Assembly: GCA_030526405.1 (NCBI GenBank)
Contig: JAUNCZ010000005.1
Coordinates: forward strand, 35,549 to 99,548
Length of the DNA: 64,000 nt
Source: Lachnospiraceae bacterium
Lineage (GTDB): Bacteria; Bacillota; Clostridia; Lachnospirales; Lachnospiraceae
Direction of reading: 5' to 3'
Part shown: positions 47,203-56,404 of the stretch, piece after piece
How the letters are laid out: every line of letters begins with the position of its first letter
Numbering within the stretch: the stretch's first letter is position 1
Position numbers and translations under genes: made by a program
Notes under the pieces: model-generated
Told to the model about the DNA's origin: nothing
Databases searched by the model: none
Seen by the model: only the letters and a program-made list of their open reading frames with translations

Positions 47203-48387
47203 TTGTCCCTGTCAAAAACCGGAGGAGGCATTCACTATTCTCTGATTCAGGCCTTTTTCTGGATGGCCTACTGCGGCGGCACTGGCTTTTCCAGCACCTA
47301 TCTGCTGTCTGTGGGCTTTGACAATGCCCGGATCGGTGTACTCATCGCCCTGTCCGGAATCCTGGCAGCCCTTCTTCAGCCGGTGGTGGCAGGGGCCATT
47401 GACCGGTCAGGGAAGCGCCTTCTGAAACCTGTGATTCTGTCCGGAATCCTTGTGGCGGTGGGGCTGTCCCTGCTGCTGCTGGCTGTGCCGGGATCCCTGT
47501 GGCTTTTCTGTGGAATCTGCTTTGCAGGCAATCTGTCGGTGCTGCAGCTGCTGATTCCTCTTATCAATTCCCTGTCTATCTGCGGAAGAGAAAGGGAGAG
47601 AATCAGCTTTGGATTCTCCCGGGCTATCGGTTCTCTGGCTTATGCGGGGATTTCCTATGTTCTGGGAAGAATGATCGCAGGCTTTGGTATGGAACTTCTT
47701 TCTGTTATGAGGATCCTGGCCTTTCTGGCCCTGGCCTGTGGGGTGGCAGCATTTCCGGTAAATTACTCGCAGCAGGAAGAATCTGCCGGGGAGGAAGCAG
47801 GTACAGGTGGCTTCTTTGAGCGCTATGGGGGCTTTCCAGTGTTGATGGCAGGCTGTTTTCTTCTGTATCTCTGCCATTCCTTCCTTACCTATTACAATTA
47901 TCAGATCGTTCTCTCTAAGGGTGGAGATGAGCAGAGCTACGGTGCAGTGATTGCCCTGGCTGCCGTTCTGGAGCTGCCGGTGATGTTTGGCTTTACGAAA
48001 ATGCTGCAGAGAGCGGCCGCCTCCAGATGGTTTCTGCTGTCCGGCATCGGGTATATCCTGAAGGCGGTCACTGCACTGCTTTCTCCAAATATGACTGTCT
48101 ATTATCTGGTGCAGCTGTTCCAGATGTTTGCCTGGGCCATGATCACAGTGGCATCGGTGTGCTATGTAAAGGAGATCACCCGGGAAGAGGATTCCACCAG
48201 AGGACAGGCCTATATTACTCTGTCCTACACAGTGGCCATGGCGGTGGGTTCTGTCAGCGGAGGGATTCTGCTGCAGTTGCTGGGTACAGAGACCCTGCTT
48301 GTACTGGCAAGTCTCTTTGCGGCAGTGGGAACACTGGTGTTGAGAAAGGGAATAAGAAAAACAGAAGAAGGACTTTCTTCTATATAA
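47203..48387 (+). CDS. Major facilitator superfamily permease
   Basis: Integral membrane transporter of 394 aa with about 12 hydrophobic helices in two six-helix halves and a charged central loop (about 190-205). The loop DRSGKR after helix 2 resembles the MFS A-motif. It resembles the MFS_1-like/LacY-like proton symporters; the substrate cannot be told. I chose the TTG at 47203 with AGGGG 7 nt upstream; the frame is open back to 47086 inside ruvX but lacks a suitable start. Likely co-transcribed with ruvX. Confidence 0.82.
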   Translation: MSLSKTGGGIHYSLIQAFFWMAYCGGTGFSSTYLLSVGFDNARIGVLIALSGILAALLQPVVAGAIDRSGKRLLKPVILSGILVAVGLSLLLLAVPGSLWLFCGICFAGNLSVLQLLIPLINSLSICGRERERISFGFSRAIGSLAYAGISYVLGRMIAGFGMELLSVMRILAFLALACGVAAFPVNYSQQEESAGEEAGTGGFFERYGGFPVLMAGCFLLYLCHSFLTYYNYQIVLSKGGDEQSYGAVIALAAVLELPVMFGFTKMLQRAAASRWFLLSGIGYILKAVTALLSPNMTVYYLVQLFQMFAWAMITVASVCYVKEITREEDSTRGQAYITLSYTVAMAVGSVSGGILLQLLGTETLLVLASLFAAVGTLVLRKGIRKTEEGLSSI

Positions 48388-48420
48388 ATAGCGCACTGCT
48401 GTGATAAAGCAGAGGCATCC

Positions 48421-48459
48421 TGAGACCTTGTATTTGAAAAGATACAAGGTTTCTTTTTT
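48421..48459 (+). terminator. Intrinsic terminator after the MFS gene
   Basis: 12-bp stem (48422-48433 with 48442-48453) and six T residues. Confidence 0.85.
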
Positions 48460-48478
48460 GAAAATGTAAATATATGGG

Positions 48479-48507
48479 TTGACATTTATTTCTGGAAAAG
48501 CTACAAT
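48479..48507 (+). promoter_or_regulatory. str operon promoter (rpsL)
   Basis: Perfect TTGACA (48479-48484), 17 bp, TACAAT (48502-48507). Start about 80 nt before rpsL. Confidence 0.85.
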
Positions 48508-48595
48508 AAGCGAGCATGCGTAGGAAAATTGGGTCCTGCCATGTGTAAGTATAGTATTATACAGCCGTATTACAGATCAACAGGAGGTAAAAGGA

Positions 48596-49015
48596 ATGCC
48601 AACATTTAACCAGTTAGTTAGAAAAGGCCGTCAGACTTCTGTAAAGAAATCTACAGCACCTGCTCTCCAGAAGAGCTTTAACTCTCTGAAAAAGAAATCC
48701 AGCGATATGTCTTCACCACAGAAACGTGGAGTTTGTACCGCTGTAAAAACTGCTACACCTAAAAAACCTAACTCAGCTCTTAGAAAGATCGCCAGAGTAC
48801 GTCTTTCTAACGGAATTGAGGTTACATCCTACATCCCAGGTGAGGGACACAACCTGCAGGAGCACAGCGTTGTTCTGATCCGTGGTGGTAGAGTAAAGGA
48901 CCTGCCAGGTACAAGATATCACATCATCCGTGGTACTCTCGATACAGCAGGAGTTGCTAACAGAAAACAGGCTCGTTCTAAATACGGAGCTAAGAGACCT
49001 AAAGTTAAAAAATAA
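48596..49015 (+). CDS. rpsL: 30S ribosomal protein S12
   Basis: Decoding-centre ribosomal protein of 139 aa. The conserved loop [17 protein letters not shown] keeps Lys where streptomycin-resistance changes arise (wild-type form), and the [17 protein letters not shown] segment is intact. AGGAGG precedes the ATG. First gene of the str operon; rpsG follows after an unusually long 200-nt gap. Confidence 0.98.
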   Translation: MPTFNQLVRKGRQTSVKKSTAPALQKSFNSLKKKSSDMSSPQKRGVCTAVKTATPKKPNSALRKIARVRLSNGIEVTSYIPGEGHNLQEHSVVLIRGGRVKDLPGTRYHIIRGTLDTAGVANRKQARSKYGAKRPKVKK

Positions 49016-49215
49016 TTGACGGTCTAACGCCAATTTAAATTCAACTTTTAAAACAGATTAGTAATTTTTGTATCACAAATATGGTAATTGCAATATCGGT
49101 TATTCCAACCTGTACGGCTGTGGGTTATAGAGAATTTACCGGTGCAGACACATGAGACACCATATCAGTGTGAGTACCTAAGATCTAATCGCATATGATT
49201 AAGGAGGGAAGTATC

Positions 49216-49686
49216 GTGCCACGTAAAGGACATACTCAGAAAAGAGACGTTTTAGCGGATCCGATCTACAACAGCAAAGTTGTAACCAAACTGATCAACA
49301 ACATCATGCTTGATGGAAAAAGAGGAGTTGCTCAGAAGATCGTTTACGGCGCATTCGCTAAAATCGAGGAGAAAACAGGAAAACCTGCACTTGAGGTTTT
49401 CGAGGAAGCTATGAACAACATCATGCCAGTTCTTGAGGTTAAAGCAAGACGTATCGGTGGAGCTACATACCAGGTTCCAATCGAGGTTAGACCTGACAGA
49501 CGTCAGGCACTGGGTCTTCGTTGGCTGACAATGTTCTCCCGCAAGAGAGGCGAGAAAACAATGGTTGACAGACTGGCAAACGAGCTGCTGGATGCTATGA
49601 ACAACACCGGCGCTTCTGTTAAGAGAAAAGAAGATATGCATAAGATGGCAGACGCTAATAAGGCATTTGCTCATTACAGATTCTAA
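49216..49686 (+). CDS. rpsG: 30S ribosomal protein S7
   Basis: 16S rRNA-binding protein of 156 aa (standard length) that nucleates the 30S head. The family start [21 protein letters not shown] begins at the GTG at 49216 with AAGGAGG upstream; the frame extends 21 nt further but has no reason to start earlier. Tail [14 protein letters not shown] is typical. S7 is the translational regulator of the str operon in E. coli. Confidence 0.98.
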   Translation: MPRKGHTQKRDVLADPIYNSKVVTKLINNIMLDGKRGVAQKIVYGAFAKIEEKTGKPALEVFEEAMNNIMPVLEVKARRIGGATYQVPIEVRPDRRQALGLRWLTMFSRKRGEKTMVDRLANELLDAMNNTGASVKRKEDMHKMADANKAFAHYRF

Positions 49687-49702
49687 TTAGGAGGATAAAA
49701 TC

Positions 49703-51817
49703 TTGGCTGGAAGAGAATATCCATTAGAGAGAACCAGAAACATTGGTATCATGGCTCATATCGATGCAGGTAAAACTACACTGACAGAGCGTATTCTGTA
49801 CTATACCGGTGTTAACTACAAAATCGGAGATACTCATGAAGGTACAGCTACCATGGACTGGATGGAGCAGGAGCAGGAGCGTGGTATCACAATCACATCC
49901 GCTGCTACAACCTGTCACTGGACTCAGACAGAGAAGATGCAGCCTAAAAAAGGTGCTAAAGAGCATCGTATCAACATCATCGATACTCCAGGACACGTTG
50001 ACTTTACTGTAGAGGTAGAGCGTTCCCTTCGAGTACTTGACGGTGCTGTAGGTGTATTCTGTGCTAAGGGTGGTGTAGAGCCACAGTCTGAGAACGTATG
50101 GCGTCAGGCTGATACATACAACGTTCCTCGTATGGCATTCATCAACAAGATGGATATCCTGGGAGCAAACTTCTACGGCGCAGTAGAGCAGATCAAAACC
50201 CGTCTTGGAAAGAACGCTATCGTTCTTCAGCTGCCAATCGGTGCAGAGGATGAGTTCAAGGGAATCATCGATCTGTTCGAGATGCAGGCTTACATCTACA
50301 ACGATGATAAGGGTGATGACGTATCTATCACAGATATCCCAGAGGATATGGCTGATGATGCTGAGCTGTATCATCAGGAGCTGGTAGAGAAAATCTGCGA
50401 GCTGGATGATGAGCTTATGATGCGTTACCTTGAGGACGATATCCCAACAACAGAGGAGCTGAAAGCTGCTCTTCGTAAAGGAACATGCGAGTGTACAGCA
50501 ATTCCTGTATGCTGCGGTTCTGCTTACAGAAACAAAGGTGTACAGAAACTTCTGGATGCTATCCTGGAGTACATGCCATCACCAGTTGATATCCCTGCTA
50601 TCGAGGGAACAGAGCCAGACGGAACTCCTGCAGTAAGACATTCTTCTGATGAGGAGCCATTCTCAGCTCTGGTATTCAAGATCATGACAGACCCATTCGT
50701 AGGTAAACTGGCATACTTCCGTGTATACTCAGGAACCTGCAACTCCGGATCTTATGTTCTGAATGCAACAAAAGATAAAAAAGAGCGTATCGGACGTATC
50801 CTTCAGATGCACGCTAACAAGCGTCAGGAGCTGGATAAAGTTTACTCCGGTGATATCGCTGCTGCAATCGGATTCAAATTCTCCACAACAGGAGATACAA
50901 TCTGTGATGACCAGCATCCAGTAATTCTGGAGTCCATGGAGTTCCCAGAGCCAGTTATCGAGCTCGCTATCGAGCCTAAGACAAAAGCTGGACAGGGCAA
51001 ACTTGGAGAGGCCCTTGCAAAACTTGCAGAGGAGGATCCAACCTTCCGTGCTCATACAGATCAGGAGACTGGACAGACAATCATCGCTGGTATGGGTGAG
51101 CTTCACCTGGATATCATCGTTGACCGTCTGCTTCGTGAGTTCCACGTTGAAGCTAACGTAGGTGCTCCACAGGTAGCATACAAAGAGACTATCACTAAAG
51201 CCGTTGACGTTGACAGCAAATACGCTAAACAGTCCGGTGGACGTGGACAGTACGGACATTGTAAAGTTAAATTCGAGCCAATGGATGCTAACGCAGAGGA
51301 GACTTACAAGTTTGAGTCTACTGTTGTTGGTGGTGCTATTCCAAAAGAGTACATCCCAGCAGTTGGCGAGGGTATCGAGGAAGCTATGAGAGCAGGTATC
51401 CTTGGTGGATTCCAGGTAGTTGGTGTTCATGCTAACTGCTACGACGGATCTTACCATGAGGTAGACTCTTCTGAGATGGCATTCCACATTGCAGGATCTC
51501 TGGCGTTCAAAGATGCTATGCAGAAAGCAAACCCAGTTCTTCTTGAGCCAATCATGAAGGTTGAGGTTTCCACACCTGAGGATTACATGGGTGATGTTAT
51601 CGGTGATATCAACTCCCGTCGTGGTCGTATCGAGGGTATGGAAGACATCGGTGGCGGAAAGATGATCCGTGGATACGTTCCACTGGCAGAGATGTTCGGA
51701 TATGCTACAGATCTTCGTTCCAGAACACAGGGACGTGGTAACTACTCAATGTTCTTCGAGCGTTACGAGCAGGTACCAAAATCTGTACAGGAGAAAGTCC
51801 TGAACGACAAAAAATAA
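49703..51817 (+). CDS. fusA: Elongation factor G
   Basis: Translocation GTPase of 704 aa. G1 AHIDAGKTT, switch [10 protein letters not shown] and NKMD lie in the G domain, followed by domains II-V; the C-terminal half has [12 protein letters not shown] and [28 protein letters not shown]. Translation starts at a TTG with AGGAGG 8 nt upstream, unusual for so strongly expressed a gene. It follows rpsG by 16 nt. Confidence 0.98.
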   Translation: MAGREYPLERTRNIGIMAHIDAGKTTLTERILYYTGVNYKIGDTHEGTATMDWMEQEQERGITITSAATTCHWTQTEKMQPKKGAKEHRINIIDTPGHVDFTVEVERSLRVLDGAVGVFCAKGGVEPQSENVWRQADTYNVPRMAFINKMDILGANFYGAVEQIKTRLGKNAIVLQLPIGAEDEFKGIIDLFEMQAYIYNDDKGDDVSITDIPEDMADDAELYHQELVEKICELDDELMMRYLEDDIPTTEELKAALRKGTCECTAIPVCCGSAYRNKGVQKLLDAILEYMPSPVDIPAIEGTEPDGTPAVRHSSDEEPFSALVFKIMTDPFVGKLAYFRVYSGTCNSGSYVLNATKDKKERIGRILQMHANKRQELDKVYSGDIAAAIGFKFSTTGDTICDDQHPVILESMEFPEPVIELAIEPKTKAGQGKLGEALAKLAEEDPTFRAHTDQETGQTIIAGMGELHLDIIVDRLLREFHVEANVGAPQVAYKETITKAVDVDSKYAKQSGGRGQYGHCKVKFEPMDANAEETYKFESTVVGGAIPKEYIPAVGEGIEEAMRAGILGGFQVVGVHANCYDGSYHEVDSSEMAFHIAGSLAFKDAMQKANPVLLEPIMKVEVSTPEDYMGDVIGDINSRRGRIEGMEDIGGGKMIRGYVPLAEMFGYATDLRSRTQGRGNYSMFFERYEQVPKSVQEKVLNDKK

Positions 51818-51835
51818 TTAAAAATATGTGAATGG

Positions 51836-51919
51836 TCATCGGGCCCTGTGCCCGATGGCTGCCTCACTTGAAAGAGTGTGGCAGGCATATGAAAATATTG
51901 AAACACCTTCGCGTGTTTC
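51836..51919 (+). repeat. Hairpin-rich stretch between fusA and tuf
   Basis: Three inverted repeats in series: CATCGGGC/GCCCGATG (51838-51858 region), TGCC..AC/GT..GGCA (51860-51883), and GAAACAC/GTGTTTC (51900-51906 with 51913-51919). The first may attenuate read-through from fusA. The last resembles the hairpin after rpoC at 24664. Confidence 0.6.
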
Positions 51920-51931
51920 GCACATTTAGGC

Positions 51932-51960
51932 TTGCAAACGAAGGGGAAATGCAATATAAT
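51932..51960 (+). promoter_or_regulatory. tuf promoter
   Basis: TTGCAA (51932-51937), 17 bp, perfect TATAAT (51955-51960). A second TATAAT at 51984-51989 lacks a good -35. Gives tuf a leader of about 90 nt and independent transcription from the str operon. Confidence 0.75.
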
Positions 51961-52058
51961 CCTTCTTACCAGGTTTATAAAAGTATAATATTGGGGGCAA
52001 CCCTGAATGTTCTTAAAAGACCTGATAGGTCAAGTATTCACAGGAGGATATTTAAGAA

Positions 52059-53246
52059 ATGGCAAAAGCAAAATTTGACAGAAGCAAAAAGCATTGTAAC
52101 ATCGGAACCATCGGACACGTTGACCATGGTAAAACTACTCTGACAGCAGCTATCACAAAAGTTCTGGCAGAGAGAGTAGCTGGAAACGCTAAAGTAGATT
52201 TCGAGAACATCGATAAAGCTCCAGAAGAGAGAGAGCGTGGAATCACAATCTCTACAGCACACGTTGAGTACCAGACAGAGAACCGTCACTACGCTCACGT
52301 AGACTGCCCAGGACATGCTGACTACGTTAAAAACATGATCACTGGTGCTGCTCAGATGGACGGCGCTATCCTTGTAGTAGCTGCTACTGACGGTGTTATG
52401 GCTCAGACAAAAGAGCACATCCTTCTGTCTCGTCAGGTAGGTGTACCTTACATCGTAGTATTCATGAACAAATGTGACATGGTAGACGATGAGGAGCTTC
52501 TTGAGCTGGTAGAGATGGAGATCACAGAGCAGCTTGAGGAGTACGACTTCAACGATTGCCCAATCGTTAAAGGATCTGCTCTTAAAGCTCTTGAGGATCC
52601 AAACTCTGAGTGGGGAGACAAAATCATGGAGCTTATGGCTACAGTTGATGAGTACATCCCAGATCCAGAGCGTGACACAGACAAACCATTCATCATGCCA
52701 GTAGAGGACGTATTCACAATCACAGGTCGTGGTACTGTAGCTACAGGCCGTGTTGAGGCTGGTGTTCTTCATCTGAATGATAAAGTACAGATCGTTGGTC
52801 TGACAGAGGATATCAAAGAGACAACTGTAACAGGTATCGAGATGTTCCGTAAACTTCTTGATGACGCTCAGGCTGGAGACAACATCGGTGCTCTTCTTCG
52901 TGGTGTTACAAGAACAGAGATCCAGCGTGGACAGGTTCTGGCAGCTCCAGGATCTATCAAATGCCACACAAAATTCACAGCTCAGGTTTACGTACTGACA
53001 AAAGATGAGGGTGGCCGTCATACTCCATTCTTCAACAACTATCGTCCACAGTTCTACTTCCGTACAACTGACGTTACAGGTGTTATCCAGCTTCCAGAGG
53101 GAACTGAGATGTGCATGCCTGGCGATAACATCGAGATGACAATCGAGCTGATCCACCCAATCGCTATGGATCAGGGTCTTACATTCGCTATCCGTGAGGG
53201 TGGACGTACAGTAGGATCTGGCCGTGTTGCTACAATCATTGACTAA
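52059..53246 (+). CDS. tuf: Elongation factor Tu
   Basis: GTPase of 395 aa that delivers aminoacyl-t[12 protein letters not shown] (G1), [12 protein letters not shown] (G3) and NKCD (G4) are in domain I, with the standard domains II and III ending in [17 protein letters not shown] precedes the ATG. Strong codon bias like fusA and rpsL indicates high expression. Own promoter and terminator. Confidence 0.99.
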   Translation: MAKAKFDRSKKHCNIGTIGHVDHGKTTLTAAITKVLAERVAGNAKVDFENIDKAPEERERGITISTAHVEYQTENRHYAHVDCPGHADYVKNMITGAAQMDGAILVVAATDGVMAQTKEHILLSRQVGVPYIVVFMNKCDMVDDEELLELVEMEITEQLEEYDFNDCPIVKGSALKALEDPNSEWGDKIMELMATVDEYIPDPERDTDKPFIMPVEDVFTITGRGTVATGRVEAGVLHLNDKVQIVGLTEDIKETTVTGIEMFRKLLDDAQAGDNIGALLRGVTRTEIQRGQVLAAPGSIKCHTKFTAQVYVLTKDEGGRHTPFFNNYRPQFYFRTTDVTGVIQLPEGTEMCMPGDNIEMTIELIHPIAMDQGLTFAIREGGRTVGSGRVATIID

Positions 53247-53305
53247 TTAATATTTCTGAATATAGAAACGTATCAGACTGATACATTGTGTCCAAGCATA
53301 AGAAT

Positions 53306-53335
53306 CACCCCGGAACTTTTGTTCCGGGGTTTCTT
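53306..53335 (+). terminator. Intrinsic terminator after tuf
   Basis: 10-bp GC-rich stem (53307-53316 with 53321-53330), TTTT loop, short T-rich tail. Confidence 0.85.
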
Positions 53336-53572
53336 GATATGCGGAAGCAACGAGCCAAAGTCCTGGTAATCGGGAATAGAGATGCGCAGCTATACTTCGT
53401 TACACGCGCAGAACAAAAGAAAATGCAATTTTTCTGAAGATACAGTGCATGATGGGGAGTATATTGTGGAAAAAGCATGGATATGTCAGGAATAAAGTGG
53501 ATAAAATGCAAGTTTGTGAGAAGAGACTTTTATTTTTTGAATAAACCTGTACATTTTTTTCGGTTTCTGATA
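53336..53572. other. Gap between tuf and asnA with an extragenic element
   Basis: No gene is seen. Bases 53347-53363 are the exact reverse complement of 24727-24743 downstream of rpoC. A GCGCAG/GCGCAG direct pair and one DnaA-box-like TGTGGAAAA (near 53464) are present. The rest is AT-rich and leads into the asnA promoter. Confidence 0.5.
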
Positions 53573-53578
53573 TATAAT
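53573..53578 (+). promoter_or_regulatory. -10 box of asnA
   Basis: Perfect TATAAT at 53573-53578, 31 nt before the asnA ATG. The -35 position (TACATT, 53550-53555) is a weak match. Confidence 0.5.
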
Positions 53579-53609
53579 AAACCCATATTATTTGAAAAGG
53601 GGAAACAAG

Positions 53610-54620
53610 ATGGAAAGATTAATTATCCCAAAAGACTATGAGTCAGAACTGAACCTTCATGATACTCAGATTGCAATTAAAACTGTAAAAGATACATTTC
53701 AGGGAATGCTGTCCCAGAGACTGAACCTGTCCCGTGTAACAGCCCCTCTTTTTGTAGATCCGGAAACAGGACTGAATGACAACCTGAACGGATGGGAGCG
53801 TCCTGTATCCTTTGGAATCAAGGAGCAGGATGACAAGAAAGCAGAGATTGTACATTCTCTTGCAAAATGGAAACGCCAGGCCCTGTTCCGCTATGGATTT
53901 AAACCGGGCGAGGGACTGTATACAGATATGAATGCCATTCGCCGTGATGAGGACACTGACAACATCCACTCAATCTTTGTGGATCAGTGGGACTGGGAGA
54001 AAGTCATCACAAGAAAAGACAGAAATGTGGAATATCTGAAAGACACCGTTCGCTCTATCTACAAATGTATCAGAAAGACTGAGCAGTTCATGGCCATTCA
54101 GTATGACTACATTGATCTGATCCTGCCAAAGGAGATCACCTTTATCACAACAGATGAACTTCTGGCTATGTATCCTGATAAAACAGCCAAGGAGAGAGAG
54201 TATCTGTTCTGTAAAGAGCATGGTGCTATCTGCCTGATGAAGATCGGTGATAAGCTGGCTAATGGTGAGCCTCACGATGGCCGTGCGCCGGATTATGATG
54301 ACTGGCAGCTGAACTGTGATATCATGGTATATTATCCAGTGCTGGATATTGCTCTGGAGCTTTCCTCCATGGGAATCCGCGTGGATACAAAGGCTCTTCT
54401 GGAGCAGCTGGAGAAGGCAGGCTGCATGGAGCGTGCAGAGCTTCCATTCCAGAAAGCAGTCATTGATGCAACACTGCCATACACCATTGGAGGCGGAATC
54501 GGTCAGTCCCGTCTGTGTATGTTCTTCCTGAGAAAAGCCCATATTGGAGAGGTGCAGAGCTCTCTGTGGCCAAAGGAGATTGAGAGAGAGTGCCTGAAGG
54601 CAGGAATCACACTGCTGTAA
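53610..54620 (+). CDS. asnA: Aspartate-ammonia ligase (asparagine synthetase A)
   Basis: Makes asparagine from aspartate, ammonia and ATP; related to class II aminoacyl-tRNA synthetases. The 336-aa protein shows LSRVTAPLFVDPETGLND, FGIKEQDDKKAEIVHSLAKWKRQAL and the C-terminal motif 3-like GGGIGQSRLCMFFLRKAHIGEVQ. I chose the ATG at 53610 after AAAAGGGG; an upstream in-frame ATG at 53592 overlaps the Shine-Dalgarno. Single-gene unit with a strong bidirectional terminator. Confidence 0.97.
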   Translation: MERLIIPKDYESELNLHDTQIAIKTVKDTFQGMLSQRLNLSRVTAPLFVDPETGLNDNLNGWERPVSFGIKEQDDKKAEIVHSLAKWKRQALFRYGFKPGEGLYTDMNAIRRDEDTDNIHSIFVDQWDWEKVITRKDRNVEYLKDTVRSIYKCIRKTEQFMAIQYDYIDLILPKEITFITTDELLAMYPDKTAKEREYLFCKEHGAICLMKIGDKLANGEPHDGRAPDYDDWQLNCDIMVYYPVLDIALELSSMGIRVDTKALLEQLEKAGCMERAELPFQKAVIDATLPYTIGGGIGQSRLCMFFLRKAHIGEVQSSLWPKEIERECLKAGITLL

Positions 54621-54639
54621 TACATACAGAAAATCTTTC

Positions 54640-54677
54640 AAAAGAAAAAAGAGACGGAAGCGTCTCTTTTTTCTTTT
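54640..54677. terminator. Bidirectional terminator between asnA and nth
   Basis: Perfect 17-bp stem (54640-54656 with 54661-54677), 4-nt loop, T-rich in both directions. Confidence 0.9.
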
Positions 54678-54767
54678 GCCTGAAAGGGCATTGCAGTACA
54701 GCCCATGATGCATGGGCAGGCAGCCAGGGAAATGGCGAATGTCCGGTTTACAGCTGCAGACTAAGGG

Positions 54768-55400
54768 TCAGATATTCTTTGCACAGAGCTTCTCCAGCAC
54801 ACATCGGTCACAGTAGGGCTTTGTTCTGGCGGTGCAGATCTCTCTGCCGTGGAGCACCAGACGGTGACAGAAGTCATTGCCCTCCTCCGGTGGGATGATC
54901 TTCCACAGGGCCATCTCCACCCTTTTGGGATCTTTGATTCCATCCACAAGACCGATCCTGTTACAGAGACGGATGCAGTGGGTGTCTGTGACAATGGCAG
55001 GCTTTCCGAAGACGTCTCCCATGATCAGATTGGCGCTTTTTCTTCCAACACCGGGAAGGGACAGCAGCGCATCAAAGCTGTCAGGAACCTTTCCGTCGTA
55101 CTGATCCCGCAGGATGCGCATGCAGGCACTGATATCTCTGGCCTTGCTTTTGCCCAGACCACAGGGTCTGACGATCTCCTCGATCTCCTCCGGGGTTGCC
55201 TGGGCCAGTGCAGCTACATCCGGGTATCTGGCATAAAGATCCTGAACCACCACATTTACCCTGGCATCGGTACACTGGGCTGCCAGGCGGACACTGACCA
55301 GCAGTTTCCAGGCATCATCATAATCCAGAGTACATTCTGCCACCGGATAGGCTGTCTTCAGGGTTTCTATTACTTTTAATGCTAATTCCTTTTTTTTCAT
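54768..55400 (-). CDS. nth: Endonuclease III
   Basis: DNA glycosylase/AP lyase (210 aa) removing oxidised pyrimidines. The helix-hairpin-helix LPGVGRKSANLIMGD carries the catalytic Lys, followed by VTDTHCIRLCNRIGL with the catalytic Asp in the usual place, and a 4Fe-4S cluster motif near the end. The cluster spacing reads C-x7-C-x2-C-x5-C, one residue longer than the usual C-x6-C-x2-C-x5-C. I chose the ATG at 55400 (MKKKELALKV) with GGAG upstream; the frame runs on 84 nt further without a good site. Confidence 0.94.
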   Translation of the reverse strand: MKKKELALKVIETLKTAYPVAECTLDYDDAWKLLVSVRLAAQCTDARVNVVVQDLYARYPDVAALAQATPEEIEEIVRPCGLGKSKARDISACMRILRDQYDGKVPDSFDALLSLPGVGRKSANLIMGDVFGKPAIVTDTHCIRLCNRIGLVDGIKDPKRVEMALWKIIPPEEGNDFCHRLVLHGREICTARTKPYCDRCVLEKLCAKNI

Positions 55401-55426
55401 ATGGTTTTCTCCTCTGCTTTCTTCTA

Positions 55427-55456
55427 TTATATAAGAGAGACAATTCTGTTGACAAG
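55427..55456 (-). promoter_or_regulatory. Candidate nth promoter
   Basis: On the minus strand TTGTCA and a perfect TATAAT are 18 bp apart, about 27 nt before the nth ATG. Confidence 0.6.
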
Positions 55457-55564
55457 GCTGTAGTGTGGAAGGATACGCTTCCACCGTTGTTCTTTACCGG
55501 GATACAGAATCTGTCCTGTGGACGGCAGGAATCTGCTGGCAGGGCGGAACTGGCTGGGAATCGT

Positions 55565-55593
55565 TTGACAAACGGTGAAAAGGTGCGTATAAT
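55565..55593 (+). promoter_or_regulatory. Full-consensus sigma-A promoter of the YkgJ gene
   Basis: TTGACA (55565-55570), exactly 17 bp, TATAAT (55588-55593). This is the only perfect match to both boxes that I found in the window. The leader is about 28 nt. Confidence 0.9.
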
Positions 55594-55626
55594 TTTGCGC
55601 GAATTGAAAAGAGAAGAGGATTCAAC

Positions 55627-56304
55627 ATGGAAAGACAGATTGACCTGCAGGCGGTATCCGATGGACGTCTGTATGGCCCCAATGATATGGTAAAAACAGA
55701 TACAAGAGACTGTGAGGGCTGTTCCTCCTGCTGTCATGGCATGGGCACCTCCATTGTGCTGGATCCCCTGGATGTGCACCGACTGACCCAGGCGGCAGGC
55801 TGTACCTTTGAACAGCTGCTGGATCAGTATCTGGAGCTGAATGTGGTGGACGGACTGATCCTGCCGAATCTGAAGATGCAGGAGGCTACGGAGGCCTGTG
55901 CATTTCTGAATGAGCAGGGCCGCTGCAGGATCCACGGGGTGAGACCGGGCATCTGCAGACTGTTTCCTCTGGGACGTCTGTACGAAAACCGCAGTTTCAG
56001 ATATTTTCTGCAGGTTCATGAGTGCAGCTGCAGGAACAGAAGTAAGATTAAAGTGAAAAAATGGATTGGTGAGCAGGAGTATGCCCGTTATGAGGCATTT
56101 GTTATTGACTGGCATTATTTCTTAAAGGATCTCCAGGAGCTTCTCCGGGAGGAGGGCAGTGAGACTGTAAGAAAACAGGCTGCCATGCTGATCCTGAACC
56201 GTTTTTATGTACAGGGCTTCGACAGAGAGAGCTCCTTCTATTCTCAGTTTTCTCAGCGGCTGTCAGGGCTGAAAAGAGAGCTTGGAATGGAAGAGGCGGA
56301 ATGA
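55627..56304 (+). CDS. YkgJ-family cysteine-cluster protein
   Basis: Protein of 225 aa with the YkgJ metal-binding pattern: CEGCSSCC near the N-terminus, then EACAFLNEQGRCRIHGVRPGICRLFPLG and a final CSC, eight or more cysteines that likely hold an iron-sulfur or zinc site. The C-terminal third is helical. The biochemical role of the family is unknown. Very strong promoter upstream (55565). The ATG follows AAGAGAAGAGG. A SAM methyltransferase gene follows 100 nt later. Confidence 0.85.
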   Translation: MERQIDLQAVSDGRLYGPNDMVKTDTRDCEGCSSCCHGMGTSIVLDPLDVHRLTQAAGCTFEQLLDQYLELNVVDGLILPNLKMQEATEACAFLNEQGRCRIHGVRPGICRLFPLGRLYENRSFRYFLQVHECSCRNRSKIKVKKWIGEQEYARYEAFVIDWHYFLKDLQELLREEGSETVRKQAAMLILNRFYVQGFDRESSFYSQFSQRLSGLKRELGMEEAE

Positions 56305-56404
56305 AGAGGCCGGAATAAAAGAGACGGATGAATCCAGTGAATGGATAAACAGGCAATAATTAACGTAAGGCCGGAAGAATGAACCTTCGGCAGAAAGGAC
56401 AAAT

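Noticed and set aside
53336..53609. T-box riboswitch upstream of asnA
   Set aside because: No T-box sequence or specifier stem was found; the promoter lies only 31 nt before the start codon.
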